Source: Reticulascus tulasneorum (lineage: Eukaryota > Ascomycota > Sordariomycetes > Glomerellales > Reticulascaceae). Taken from it: a stretch of 64,000 bases of DNA. Where the stretch lies: assembly GCA_001557505.1 (NCBI GenBank), contig LSAX01000002.1, forward strand, positions 62,001-126,000. The letters run 5' to 3'. The position numbers were made by a program, and so were the translations under genes. Positions within the stretch are counted from its first letter, which is position 1, and each line of letters begins with the position of its first letter. Positions 11,679 to 22,506 of the stretch are shown here, piece by piece. Below the pieces are notes generated by a model. That model did no database searches. It had not been told where the DNA came from and was given only the letters and a program-made list of their open reading frames with translations.

Positions 11679-12325
11679 ACCTGGCTAGCACATTGTAGAC
11701 TCGGTTGTGGATACACCAATACTTGTCGGCTGTGAAACAATGACTCCAGCACCTAATGCAAAGGAAGAAATTGTTTCTTTGTAGTCGAACTCAACATGAT
11801 CCCAGTATGTAAGGACGCATATCATGTACTGCTGTCTTCAGAAGGCAGTATAACCATGAACGGGGTCATGGTGCTAAATGTTAGCGTGCTATTCTATACA
11901 AATCTCAAACAGTGATGGTAAAGGCTCCAGCCCATCAGCTCGAGCTTCGAAATGTCTCGGATCGCCATACGCTATGACTTCCTTGTCGTTTAGATGAGTA
12001 CATGAGCTCACGTAACCTCCTGATGTATGGATCTTTCTTCGTCGGCGTTACTGAAGGAGGGGAAAGTGTGGGTTTATTGTGGCAGCACGATGAACCCAAA
12101 AAGTCCCACATCTCGTCAAACACATGGATAGCATGTACCCGTGAGCTAGATGAAAGAAGCACGCGATCAATATACGGGATGGACGGAGAAATGACGAGTG
12201 CTACACATGGTAACGGTGACCTGTAACTCGTGTCTTGCATTTTGCCACTCCTTACAAATGAGCTAAGCGCTTCTAACTTTAGCATCCTGCCGGCGAGGAG
12301 TCATCCCCGGTGGTGAAGTAGAAAC
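11679..12325. other. Convergent intergenic region (GST/MFS 3' ends)
   Basis: Holds the two 3' flanks. Open frames on both strands near 11940-12285 look random. Confidence 0.5.
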
Positions 12326-14121
12326 TCATTTCCTGCCTGTCAGTTCCATTCCATCTGATGGCTCAGTAGGGGCTTCCTTGGCAGCTCCCGCGTCCTCGGT
12401 CTCATAGTCGACACCTTGTTCCGTAGATAAAAGTCGATCCAGCGGCAAATCTCTTGTAAAGCCGCTTGCTAACAAACCGAAGAGTGAAGCAACAATCAGT
12501 CCTACAAACACGAACTTAAGCGCCTGTTGGAAGGCATCAACAAGCTCTGTGACATCCTCGGATTTCTTTCGCATCAGCCGAATGAATTCAACCGTCTGGA
12601 AAGCGTTGTCACTTAGAGACTCTGCCTGGCCGTGGTACTTCGCTGAGCCGGACAACTCCTGCTTTAGAACCGCCTGGAAGACGGCAGCAAACACCGGCAG
12701 GCCGACGGCTTGCCCAAGCGTCCGCATGGTGGCGACCATTGAGGCCGCAAACGCCATGTCCTCGTCCCGCGCTGATGCTTGGACGGAGAACTGCATCGAC
12801 GGTAGCAGCATGCCCATGCCGATGCCTGCCACGGAATTGATAAAGATCCATTGTACGATGCTCGACTCACGGCTGAGCAGCACCATCACGCCAGAGCCGA
12901 GCAGGGTGATAGTCCAGCCGGCCCAGATGAAGAGCCGATATTTGCCGATTTTCTCGATCATGACTCCGACGACAACGGCAATAGGTGCAACCAGCAGGGT
13001 CTCCGGGAAGAGCGACACGCTGGTATTCAACAGCGTGTAGTCCTTGACGACCTCGAAGTAGATGGGCAGGTAGTAGACTATTGCCCACATCATTGCACCG
13101 TTGATGGCAATTTGGATGTATCCCACGGCACCGGTACGCGTGGCGAAGATGCTCAAAGGGAGAAGCGGCGGAACCGAGCAGTGCATCTCCCAGACGACGA
13201 AGCCTGCCAGTCCGCCCAGTCCCACAATCAGCGGGACCAGTGTTGCGGCGCTCGACCACGCGTACTGGATACCGCCCCAGGAGATTGCCACCAAGAATAT
13301 CGTGCACGAAATCGAGAAGATGGCTGCTCCGACCCAATCGACCTGTTTCAGTTTCTGGACGGTATCCGAATTCTTGTCCTTCAGGCGCAGGGCGACGGTC
13401 ACCAGCGCGAGTGTGACAGCACCGCTACCATTGTCAGCCTCGTACCCAATCTTGCTGTGTCGAAGGAACTTACAACGGCAGGAGAATCCAAAAGAGCCAC
13501 CTCCATGTCACTGACTGCGCAAAACCAGCCCCCATAACGGGTCCCATGGAGGTGCCCAGTGCCCAAGAGAGGCTGATGAGTCCAAAGTACGTGCCCCGAT
13601 CCCTCAAGGGAACCAGGTCCGTGACGAGTACCTCGGTCATAGTGGTCAACCCACCGGAGCCAAATCCCTGTATAACCCTTCCGACAATCATGACAGTCAC
13701 GCTGTGTGCGACGCTGCATATTACCGTGCCGATCATGAAGATCAAAATCGAAGCGAGCGTGGGTCCTTTCCGGCCGAAAATGTGAGAAAAGGATGCGGTA
13801 AGAGGCTGAGCAATCACGCTGGCGACGAAATACGAGGATCCAATCCAGATGGACTGGACAGATGAGCTGTGGAGCTCTTCTGATATTTTCTACTGCATGT
13901 CAGCACTGATTTGGCTCCGGCTCTGCAACTGCGGACACACTTACAGCTAGAGGGATGCCGATTCCGGTTGCCTCTGCCGACGTGAATAGTGCTGCCACCA
14001 TCAAGGACGAGATGACTATCTGCTCTCGCGGGCGAAGTTTCGCGGGTTTGCGAGGGTCACCGCGGCCGTCTTGCAACTGGTCGCCATTCTCTTTGTGCTC
14101 TCGAGTGTTTTCGACATCCAT
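12326..14121 (-). CDS. MFS multidrug/H+ antiporter, DHA2 (14-helix) type
   Basis: Three exons on the minus strand: 14121-13945, 13889-13474 and 13424-12326, with introns of 55 and 49 nt, giving 563 residues in phase. The order is a hydrophilic N-terminus (MDVENTREHKENG), first helix IVISSLMVAALFTSAEATGI, the loop with FSHIFGRKGPTLAS (motif A), RVIQGFGSGG, the drug-antiporter motif C region (ALGTSMGPVMGAGFAQ) and WRWLFWILLP, then many more helices (LVPLIVGLGGLAGFVVW, IFINSVAGIGMGMLLPS, FVFVGLIVASLFGLLASGF). This pattern and length fit fungal DHA2 exporters that remove toxins, drugs or secondary metabolites across the plasma membrane by proton antiport. The substrate is unknown. The nearest gene that could be functionally linked is the GST. 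Confidence 0.88.
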
Positions 14122-15090
14122 TGAGGCGTAGTGTTTCCGGGACGTAACGCAGGTAATGCGATGCTATGGGAATCTCAAAGGTGCTGCGACGGCCTTTTTA
14201 TTGTTGCATTAGCCAGCAACGCTCAGGAAGCATATGCAGCAACGGAGCTTACACTCTGGCCTGGCTAGATATGAAGCCCACTAGCGCTGATATAGACTGA
14301 AAATGTTCCGCCGACGGATCTTGATTTCCCCCCAGCGGCGCCTGTCCCTGAAATGTGGATCGCAGAAGTCGACAATTGCTACACGTCAAAAGGTGATCAC
14401 GTTTATGGACCATTCAAGGGCGAGAGACTGTAGAGTCGAGTCCGGGTGGCCCCTAGATTATCTGCCATCAATTCCGCTTCGGAATGAATACCGGGGTCAA
14501 ACTAGTCTTTCGGACTGCTGTGCCATTCACTCGCATTGAACGAGGCGTACGCAGGATAGTAACCCATCTTCAGTAACGTATATCTATATAATATCTTTCT
14601 GCAGTCATTCTGATGCAAGATTCCGAAGCTGAGCCTACTAGGAACTCCAGGACTGTTCTTTGTTGCGCTCTAACAGCCATCGACACTACGTCTACCGACA
14701 AAAGATCATGAATTCGCCAGTGCTTTGAATCCGAAGGCAATCTGGCATTATATAGGACCGATGCCGTTCCCTCTACTCTGGCCGTCTCACATCTTTACCG
14801 AGCAATCACAAACGCCATCTGGAACGTCATTGAGGCAGCTGGGCTCCCAATGAGCCGATGCAGTATCTGATGGGCAACAGTATGATCGGTTAAAAGTGTG
14901 AAGAGGTTTGTTGGAGGGAAATTTGCTAGGTTCTCTCCGTAAGCTGTGTAATCTGCCAACCCATCCGGCACTGGCATGACCTCACCCCTCGAAATAGTCG
15001 TCTACAGATTATTGAGACGCTTTACTTCTAGCTAACTCAGTTTGTTACAAATGCAGACTACTAATTCACCAAGAATGCCGCTCGCTCGAA
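14122..15090. other. Intergenic, no gene seen
   Basis: 5' flank of the MFS gene and beyond. Only short random frames. Confidence 0.5.
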
Positions 15091-15170
15091 CTGTCCACCA
15101 TACAATCTCGCCGACGGTCCGCTCTGACGGCAAGCTCCACAGGCGGCCGCCAAGATCGGCCGCCCTCGCC
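15091..15170. repeat. Dispersed repeat, copy A
   Basis: Contains CAATCTCGCCGACGGTCCGC, then GACGGCAAGCTCCACA, and a GC-rich inverted repeat at 15142-15164 (GGCGGCCG ... CGGCCGCC). The same order of blocks is found at 16236-16328 and 40811-40970. Compared with those, copy A lacks the spacer between the first two blocks. Confidence 0.6.
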
Positions 15171-15551
15171 GGTAACCAGCGCACCCACGAGGAACACGCT
15201 GCCAGCGTCGATGAACGGGCTTAACTACCCCTTGCATTAGAAATTCGTGCCAACCCCCGGGGGATTGTTTTATGCCCTGTATGTATTGAACTCTACACGC
15301 TCTGAGAATATCAAGTCAACCAAGCCCTCAGCCATAGTCTTATTTACTAGCTGCGTCTCACTTGCCGCTAACATGAGCCTTTATACCCGTTCCGACACGA
15401 TTGTGACATCAGGGTACACTACATACGTGACGTAAGAGGGACGCCTGTTGTTTCTTATATTTGTTTATTCCATGTCGGCGCTGGGTGGCTCCTAATCGCC
15501 TCGACATAGCAGTTAATGTAAGTTAACGACGATACACGTCCAAAAGGTCAA
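15171..15551. other. Intergenic, no gene seen
   Basis: Lies between two repeats. Nothing recognised. Confidence 0.4.
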
Positions 15552-15950
15552 ATCTCAACCATGTTCCCAAGAATAGGCCAAAGGCTGTTAATCGCTTTCT
15601 CCCCACTCTCATCAGCCGGGGCCCTTCCGTATCCGGGGAAGACTGTGGAGCATTTAGCCTCTTGGCTGGAAGAAGCACCCCGGCGAGATTTCGAAGGCAC
15701 GTTCCCGCAGCTTAGGATTGGTCCACTTTCCGAGCTTGGCCCACGCCGTTGAGTCAGCAATCAAGATGAGCCGGAGGAGCCCAGACGAATGTTACACACA
15801 AAAGCAGCCGGCATGGAGGCATGCAGCGTTTGGTTACTATTCTCAGGACGATGCGCGCTTGCTAGTTGGCTCGTAGTCTGCTTTGCCAGTTGCAAGAACG
15901 CCGCGGCCGACTTGTATTGATCACGGATTCGGCATGTGGCGCCGAAAGCA
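15552..15950 (-). repeat. Diverged repeat, inverted relative to 35284-35722
   Basis: The reverse complement matches the plus strand at 35.3-35.7 kb in several blocks in the same order: CATGCCGAATCCGTGATCAA, GCATCGTCCTGA versus GTATCGTCCCGA, GTGGACCAATC, GCTGCGGGAA and CCTTCGAAA. The copies differ by many substitutions and indels, so they are old. Neither keeps an open frame, so the nature of the element (transposon piece or duplicated gene) is unclear. Confidence 0.6.
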
Positions 15951-16235
15951 GTTGCCACCTGGAACACTCTGAGATCCCGACGATACGAGAAATGTACATG
16001 ATGGACACTATAGATAAAAAGAGGGCCGTCGGGAGAACTGAGGCAAGGTCTCTTTCCACTTGCAACCTGTCGTAGCACATAAAGCGTTTGACCACCCGAC
16101 CTGGCCCCAGTGTCAGTCCTTGAATGCTCGACATCATATTTATTAAGTCACCTTCCATCGAGCTACTACTATTTATAAGTACAGAGCTGACCAATATTGT
16201 TCCCGATGTTTTACTTTCGAGCACCATTTCGAGCG

Positions 16236-16328
16236 GCCCACCATACACAATCTCGCCGACGGTCCGCCCCGCTGCTAATCCCTGCAGCGGCTAGGATGGT
16301 CTCCGACGGCAAGCTCCACATGTCGGCC
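16236..16328. repeat. Dispersed repeat, copy B
   Basis: CACAATCTCGCCGACGGTCC and CGACGGCAAGCTCCACAT are shared with copy A (15.1 kb), and the CCCC-CTGATCCC-like spacer is shared with copy C (40.8 kb). The A25 tract at 16440 lies about 110 bases downstream. Confidence 0.6.
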
Positions 16329-16439
16329 TTCGACCACCATATACAAGAAACACATATCCCGCGTCAGTAACGGGCTCTACGAGAAGCTAAACATGACATA
16401 AAGAAAAGGAAAACCTTTAGATGTCTATTCAAGGTTTGT

Positions 16440-16464
16440 AAAAAAAAAAAAAAAAAAAAAAAAA
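16440..16464 (+). repeat. Homopolymer tract of 25 A
   Basis: An uninterrupted A run downstream of repeat copy B and 61 bases beyond the stop codon of the minus-strand regulator gene. It could be a plain slippage tract, or the poly(A) end of a retroposed element. Confidence 0.9.
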
Positions 16465-16525
16465 GCACATCTCATAGACGGGATGCTAAGTCTAGTAAGA
16501 CCAAGACTACTTCGAGAACTTCTAT

Positions 16526-18397
16526 TCAGACCGCAATAAAAGCATAACTAGTCTCGAAATGCCCGTTGGCATCAGGGATGACCTTCGTGTACTCGAGCCG
16601 CATAAGCTGCGTCTCCAGATCCCACGTGCAATTGGACCACCTCCAGCGGTTATGTGGCAGTATCTTGCCCTTAGGTCCCGTCCCTTCCTCAAGTCTCATG
16701 AGGGCACGGAGGCCGTCCGTCAGACACTTACTGTCCCATAGACCTTCACGCCATGGATATCGTGCTGCGAGACCTAGAGCCTTCGTTCGCAGTTCATGAG
16801 AACGGCACTTTGCACCGACAAAGCTCAAAGTGGGCAGAATTCCCGGATAATTGCAGAATCGAGGCTCGTTCTCCCTGCCCAAAAGCGAAAGCCCATTCAT
16901 CGTCTTCATCAGCGACTCGATATCTGCCGTGAGCTTAATGAAGTCGGGTTCCATTGTCTCATAGACAGATTCGGTAGGATCCAAACACCCTGCTATCATG
17001 AGCTCAGCAGCTGTAGTATGGACTCGCAGGACGGCCGCTCTGCGCTGCAAATCCGTATCACCAAGGGTGCGCGGATCGAGAGTGAGGCGTTTAAGCTTGG
17101 CATCTAGCTGTTTTATTACGCCGAGGAGTTTCGTTTGCTTGGCTACAGCCTGGCTCATATCCCATACGTCTGGATCATCTGGGTGCATTTTTGCGCGCAA
17201 GGCTTTGTGTGCAAACGAGCTGACCAACGGAAGCATGTAGTCCATGAGGTTCTGGCAGTCCTCTAGAGTGCTGCCATCGGGCAATGCGAGACGTTCCGGC
17301 TCGGCGACTCTCAAATAAGTGATGTCCATGTCCGCCGAGGGCATATAAGCGGTTGTCGTGGTGTACCTTGCAAACAGGTGCATCATTTCGTGGATGCAGT
17401 CATCGGTTTGTCTGTCTTGCGGTTGCGAAGAGCCTCGGGACGGAGAATTCGGACCCTGCGCACTCGGTGATCTCACGCTCTGGCTTATAAACACTTCTCT
17501 GCTCTTCATGCTCAAGACCACGGCATTATGGTCATTTCCGATCATGGCTTCGAAAGTGATCAGGAGCAGGGTAACCATCATTGTGGTCCGTCGATTAAAG
17601 GTTCCCGAGTTGAGTCCCTGCCTCAGGAGCGAAAGAGCCTTGCCGTGGTGGGCAAGAGCCTCTTTGCAGTATTTGCTGCCAATGACATCCGGCCACGCAG
17701 TCTGGTTTCCGACCGAAGTGCTGTTCGGGAAAGGGGGACTATGACTGTCGCTTTTGGACATGATCGCCATCCCCAAGGCCCCAAGACTGAGGACTGAATA
17801 GCGCACGGACGAATTGGTCATGGCTTCCGTGAAGACATATTTTGTCCAAAAGCCCGTGTCGGTGCACGAAGCTAGCATGTCCTTGACGATCTTGTACCGA
17901 CAGGCATCGAAGCAGCTGGTTTCTTCGCCGCTAAGCTTGAAGGACCACGGGGCCAAGGATGCAGGAACCACGGGTTGGGCGGATGCATGAGCAGGTTCCT
18001 CTCCGGGAACGACGTCCCTCTGCTTAGGTTGGAGCGCTCTAGTCGTCCTGTTGACGGCATCGGATTTGCGAGGTAGGTACCCTTCGCACGCCGAACCGTA
18101 CCTAAGGCATCGTGTGCAGGCCGGCTTAGTCTCGTCGCACTTGACGTGTCGCCGTTTGCAAGTGATGCAGCCTGTGCGGACTTTGGACATCACACCCCCC
18201 TTGGGGGCTCTCGCTGGAGGGGCAACATCGGCGTCGACCATGGCGCCGTGTCCGTTAGGTATTGGGAGAGAATAGGGTGGCGGGTTGAACTCTGTGTTTA
18301 CAGCGGCTGGCCTCTCAAGTAACGGTCTACGAGTGAGAAATGGGGGTGAGAATATCTGTCGCACGCATCCTGAAGACTCGTTCTGGGGTTTTCGCAA
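16526..18397 (-). CDS. Zn2Cys6 transcription factor
   Basis: A single open exon of 623 codons. The DNA-binding cluster is complete: C77-x2-C80-x6-C87-x6-C94-x2-C97-x6-C104 in the context [20 protein letters not shown]. The rest is the fungal-specific (DUF3468-like) regulatory region: [54 protein letters not shown] and [19 protein letters not shown], then a C-terminal [21 protein letters not shown] and [16 protein letters not shown]. Two in-frame methionines (about residues 53 and 70) could be the real start, since the first 50 residues are low in structure. It would act in the nucleus on an unknown target. No biosynthetic gene lies next to it. Confidence 0.87.
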   Translation of the reverse strand: MRKPQNESSGCVRQIFSPPFLTRRPLLERPAAVNTEFNPPPYSLPIPNGHGAMVDADVAPPARAPKGGVMSKVRTGCITCKRRHVKCDETKPACTRCLRYGSACEGYLPRKSDAVNRTTRALQPKQRDVVPGEEPAHASAQPVVPASLAPWSFKLSGEETSCFDACRYKIVKDMLASCTDTGFWTKYVFTEAMTNSSVRYSVLSLGALGMAIMSKSDSHSPPFPNSTSVGNQTAWPDVIGSKYCKEALAHHGKALSLLRQGLNSGTFNRRTTMMVTLLLITFEAMIGNDHNAVVLSMKSREVFISQSVRSPSAQGPNSPSRGSSQPQDRQTDDCIHEMMHLFARYTTTTAYMPSADMDITYLRVAEPERLALPDGSTLEDCQNLMDYMLPLVSSFAHKALRAKMHPDDPDVWDMSQAVAKQTKLLGVIKQLDAKLKRLTLDPRTLGDTDLQRRAAVLRVHTTAAELMIAGCLDPTESVYETMEPDFIKLTADIESLMKTMNGLSLLGRENEPRFCNYPGILPTLSFVGAKCRSHELRTKALGLAARYPWREGLWDSKCLTDGLRALMRLEEGTGPKGKILPHNRWRWSNCTWDLETQLMRLEYTKVIPDANGHFETSYAFIAV

Positions 18398-20237
18398 CCC
18401 GGTTCTTCATCGTCTGCAACGGTTAGGGTTCATATGTCAGCAGATAAGCATATGTACTTCCGCTCTTGGCGCAAGAGTGTGCTCGTCTAACGGAGTATTA
18501 CACGGGCCGTGACAAGGGGTTACATCGCTATTTTCAATTTTATTGGTTTGGGGGCGGGGGTGGCATGGCAGTCAATAGCGTGGGTTTGACGCCTGTTATC
18601 AGCTTGTTGAGGAATGCTATCTGCTGCAAGTAGTCTGTGCGGATTGGGTTAAGCATATATTTGCCTAAGAAAGCATCCGTGCATCGCCCACAACCGCAAT
18701 CTCACGAATCAACGAGGCTCCTTTTTACCTGCAACCAGCTCACAGGATGAGTTCAGTCTCCGACCGTGTATGACAACTATGAGACGCGATTGTCACTTTT
18801 GAGAACTCGTCGAGATCACGCCGAATGCGGCTCAGGCACCAGGCTCGGCAGTAGGCTCTGGTACTTGAGCTCTGTAGCAGAGCCGTGTTGACTAGTTCCA
18901 TGATTCTGTCCCTCTCGCTCTATGTCTCGGCTCAAAGGGGTCTATTAGAAGGAGGTGGACCCGATGTGACGAAGGCAAGAAGGTTGGGCCTGATCGTCTT
19001 GTAGTAGTTGGAATCGGTGGTCCCATTGTTGTGCCAAGACTATCGTTTGATTTAGCATTAGGATGGAAATAAGCAACACGAGAGAGATACAGACCCGAGA
19101 CCAGCGCAGCCATTCGATGTTGCAACGCTGAAGATATGTTGCAAAATTCTGGATGGCAAGATGTGCAAATACAGCCTCGTACGTAGCTGGATACCACAGC
19201 CAGTTGTAAGAGGTTCTGACCGCCTTTCTGGGAGCCCCATCGGACAGTCCCAGCGTGGAACACGAGACTGCGTTTTGCCACTTGTGCAAACATGCCACGG
19301 CCCTTGAGTTCCATACCGCATCCTGTATCCACTCCATTGACCCAATACCAGTCAGATACCAACTCGTGGCCGGGAGGATGGTTCGATACCGGGGAGGTCG
19401 AAACTGGCGTCAACCTTGGGTTATCTGACGCCCCCACAGTCCGCCATACCCACTCCGGCATATGCATGGACATGGATGCTAGGGCTCGCATGCCTGGCTG
19501 GGCCCCGATCGGCAGATGCCTGCTGTAGGGCTATCGAATGTAACCCAGCATTTGGGCCGGTGGACTATTCGTTGCAATACTCCAACGCAACCGCAGTAGC
19601 AGCGGGTTGCAACCATAATGGAGTTGAGACATCGCTACTCAGAAGCCAGGTATCACCAGGAAACAAAGGCTCCAGCCAATCTCCGAGGACCTGACCGCTT
19701 AGGGGTACGCCCATGCAACAAATGTTTGTTCTAGCCTCGGTGCAATGGCGTTGAATATGAGCGTGGTTCCTACCTCCGTACGCTTCAGTAATGCGTATGC
19801 GCAGGTTTGTAAACTGGATTTCCTTTGAGATTGTTCCACCTCGTGGCAGCTGACAGAACAGGCCTTCTGATGGCGGCGCTGATGGGCCACAACGATGTTT
19901 GAGCTAATGGCCCAGAACCGATACAGCCCTTGAAAAATGAACTTGTTTGCAAGCGATTTGAATGCCATTTCAAGGGGACTGACGCAAAGATGAAGTTAAT
20001 CAACCCACATAACAACCAAAGCAAGACCATCCCTTCCTTGTTGGAATATTTTGACCATCGGCAACTCTTACCTCGGCATCATTAAGTAGTAAACTACTTT
20101 TGGGGAGTTGTCTTATAAGCTAGGATGCATTATTTATTATTTACGTTAGGTTATTCTGTTCGGGTTTGTGGCAGCTCTATCAATTCGCTAAGCTTTCCCT
20201 GCCAAGACCGCCTATGATCATTATCACTCCCAACCAT
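18398..20237. other. Long intergenic stretch with unrecognised minus-strand frames
   Basis: Three overlapping minus-strand frames between 18892 and 19491 are open for 95-199 codons, one with a hydrophobic segment (VCISLVLLISILML). None shows a known domain, good start context or splice sites that join them. They could be an eroded gene. A further pair at 19699-20030 is similar. I do not call a gene here. Confidence 0.35.
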
Positions 20238-20378
20238 TCAAAGACAGTCTTAGGTTTAACGACCAATAGAGGTGTAAAACAGAGTAAGTTTGTTAGATCA
20301 CGCCCGGCCAGCGCCTATGGAATAGCCCAGGAGGGAAGGGGATAGGGTCGTAATCTAGTGAAGGGTGCCGCATGTTGC
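20238..20378 (+). repeat. Diverged direct repeat, copy 1
   Basis: Shares with 22131-22295, in the same order, AAAGACA(G/A)TCTT(A/G)GGTTTA, CCCAGGAGGG, a block like GTCGTAA, GTGAAGGGTG and GCATGTTG. Spacing differs by a few tens of bases. Confidence 0.6.
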
Positions 20379-20518
20379 CAAGCCAAGCATCTAGGTATCA
20401 AAGGGCTATAGGCATTTCCATCTGTCTACCCCACGCGATGGAACTTGGGGAGAGACAACATTTATATGAGCTCGCGAGAAGACCTCACTGCGAAAAGCCC
20501 ATCTTATTGTCCGTTTAA

Positions 20519-20881
20519 CTACCAACTTGTTGGATCGCAGAACGAAACTACAAGGGAAAAACCTTTATCGCTATGATAAGTAGCACCGCGATTCCATCCA
20601 TTCCAGCAACCAGATGAATTCAAGAGCCATTCAAACGTCCACCAGCAGTCTGCCTGGCTGGGGAAAGATCCCTCGACGATTACAACAGACCAACCGTACG
20701 GCTCATAAGAATTCACCATTCTCTGCCAATTATTGCAAATGTATTCTCGGGCCCGCCACATACCATCCCAGCTCTCGCAGCGACTGGGATATTTATTTAC
20801 AATAGTGCATTCGTGAGAGTCGCCCATTGTAGCAGGGATCACAAACGCTGCCAGAGCTATTGCCTTCCGAAAGAAATGCAT
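20519..20881 (-). CDS. Small cysteine-rich secreted protein
   Basis: A single exon of 120 residues. A signal peptide is clear (MHFFRKAIALAAFVIPATMG, cut near GDS). The mature chain of about 100 residues has six cysteines (in HECTI, SRCES, YICNN, ADCWW, SGCWN and SFCDP), so three disulphides are possible, and it is rich in tryptophan (eight Trp). I recognise no domain. Size, cysteines and secretion fit the broad class of fungal effector-like or antimicrobial proteins, but that is only a class. A TATA-like box (TATAAAG on the minus strand) lies near 21083-21089. Repeats lie about 140 bases beyond its 3' end and about 1.2 kb beyond its 5' end. Confidence 0.7.
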   Translation of the reverse strand: MHFFRKAIALAAFVIPATMGDSHECTIVNKYPSRCESWDGMWRAREYICNNWQRMVNSYEPYGWSVVIVEGSFPSQADCWWTFEWLLNSSGCWNGWNRGATYHSDKGFSLVVSFCDPTSW

Positions 20882-22130
20882 CTGTTATAACAGATCATTG
20901 TAAGGTTAGATTAAAGTTATCCATTTTGTCAAACACATGGGTCTCACTTACGGTGGATCAATTAGAAGCAGTATGCCTTAGAAAGCTATCACAGCGAATG
21001 CTTTGCTCTGGATACCAAGGCGCTGAAAATGGTTGTTGAGATATGAACTACATATTATTAGAGTGTTCTAAAGGCACTGGACCTTTATAGACATATGTTT
21101 TTGTGTACAAGCAGTAAGTACTCTACAAGCTTTTAGACAGCAAGCAAGTTACTGGCATGATGTGATGCGTGGCGTAGTTTATGTGCCATGACCTATTCCA
21201 CCATTGCGGGCGGATGACACCTAGGCGAATCAAATGAAAAGGCCTCGTAATATTAGCGAATCAATTGACGTTTTCAGAAAGGACCCCTAGGTTAACTGGA
21301 CATCCAGACATAATTGTAGCCTTGCCAAGGCCAGCTTACGAATGTAAGCTACAAATAAGCTATGTTGGTCAGCAAGATCCAGGCTGTAAAATGCAACTCC
21401 ATCAGACACTAAAGCCAATTCCCAAGGCTGCGGTGTATAATCCCCATATACATGTGGTGTAATTAGTGTACGTAACCATGAACTATACCGCAATTGCTAA
21501 CATGTGGCGCGTAGGTACATCGTAATATTAGCGAATCATTTACAGTTTTCGGAAACCGCATCTTGAGTAACCAGACTTCCGAGCATTATTTTGGCCTGCT
21601 GCTGTAAATGCTGACGCCCTGTTAATCCGCTGCGAGGCGTGCCAGGATTCCCAACCGTCGTGAACAGCCGTTAGTCGGGGGATGCATCCTCTCAAACATC
21701 GGTGATAGACTTTCCACAGTTTGTATAATGACCACTGCAGCGGTCTACAACCCTCCAGGTGTAGCGCGATTGGTTCAACCTTTAATAATACGTCGGTGAG
21801 TGCCGGCAGGGTAACGGCCGTTGTGCCCGGTGGTGGCTGTGTCCGGGAGCCAGAGAACTGCATACCGTCCGTCGTTCACAACATGTTTCTTGCGATTGGT
21901 GGCGCCTCTTATCAATTCAATGGCTCTTTTTGCCACCAGTATCAATTATCTTTAATAGACAAAATTACACTTACATATGGATATCACATAGTCATGGTTA
22001 AGTAGCTTACTCCATAGCATGGCTCACCAGGGGTAGAAAACATTATTCTACCTATTTACGGTGCCACGATAATCGTATAGAGATCTATTGGCGGTTCTAT
22101 TAGACGGCTTATAGACATCATTGCTCCTAT
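20882..22130. other. Intergenic with short repeats
   Basis: Contains a 19-base exact repeat, TCGTAATATTAGCGAATCA, at 21245-21263 and 21520-21538, each followed by a similar TTTTC(A/G)GAAA sequence. No gene seen. Confidence 0.5.
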
Positions 22131-22295
22131 CTAAAGACAATCTTGGGTTTACGACTAAGAACGATCAATAGAAAAGCCGGCTCATTAGATCAAAATCAAA
22201 GAAACCCTAGGCCCACACATCCGGCCAAGGCGGGTGGAACATCCCAGGAGGGTAGGGGGTGGAGTCGTAAGCCGGTGAAGGGTGTTGCATGTTGG
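22131..22295 (+). repeat. Diverged direct repeat, copy 2
   Basis: Partner of 20238-20378, lying about 200 bases beyond the 3' end of the giant hydrolase gene. The two copies bracket the 2-kb stretch with the small secreted protein gene and the short repeats. Confidence 0.6.
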
Positions 22296-22506
22296 TCGTA
22301 TAGCACACATACGAACGAGCCTCCCGATCCATCGGTATTACGAAAACCTGGTTCGCAAGCAGGTTGGCGTGGGTGTGAGTGACGAGTGCGCCAGATAGAC
22401 TTGTGAGCTCTGCGCATCTATAGCTGCTGTGTATCGTTGGCGATTAGCCTGAAAGCGACTTGTCTGTCTATGCATCATGAAGAGGTCTATCGTTTAATAT
22501 AACTTA

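Noticed and set aside
12549..13537. Plus-strand frames of 163, 228 and 137 codons
   Set aside because: Antisense shadows of the DHA2 transporter, which has clear family motifs and good introns on the minus strand.
18892..19491. Minus-strand frames with a hydrophobic segment
   Set aside because: No splice sites join them, no domain is recognised, and three frames are equally open. Too weak to call a gene.
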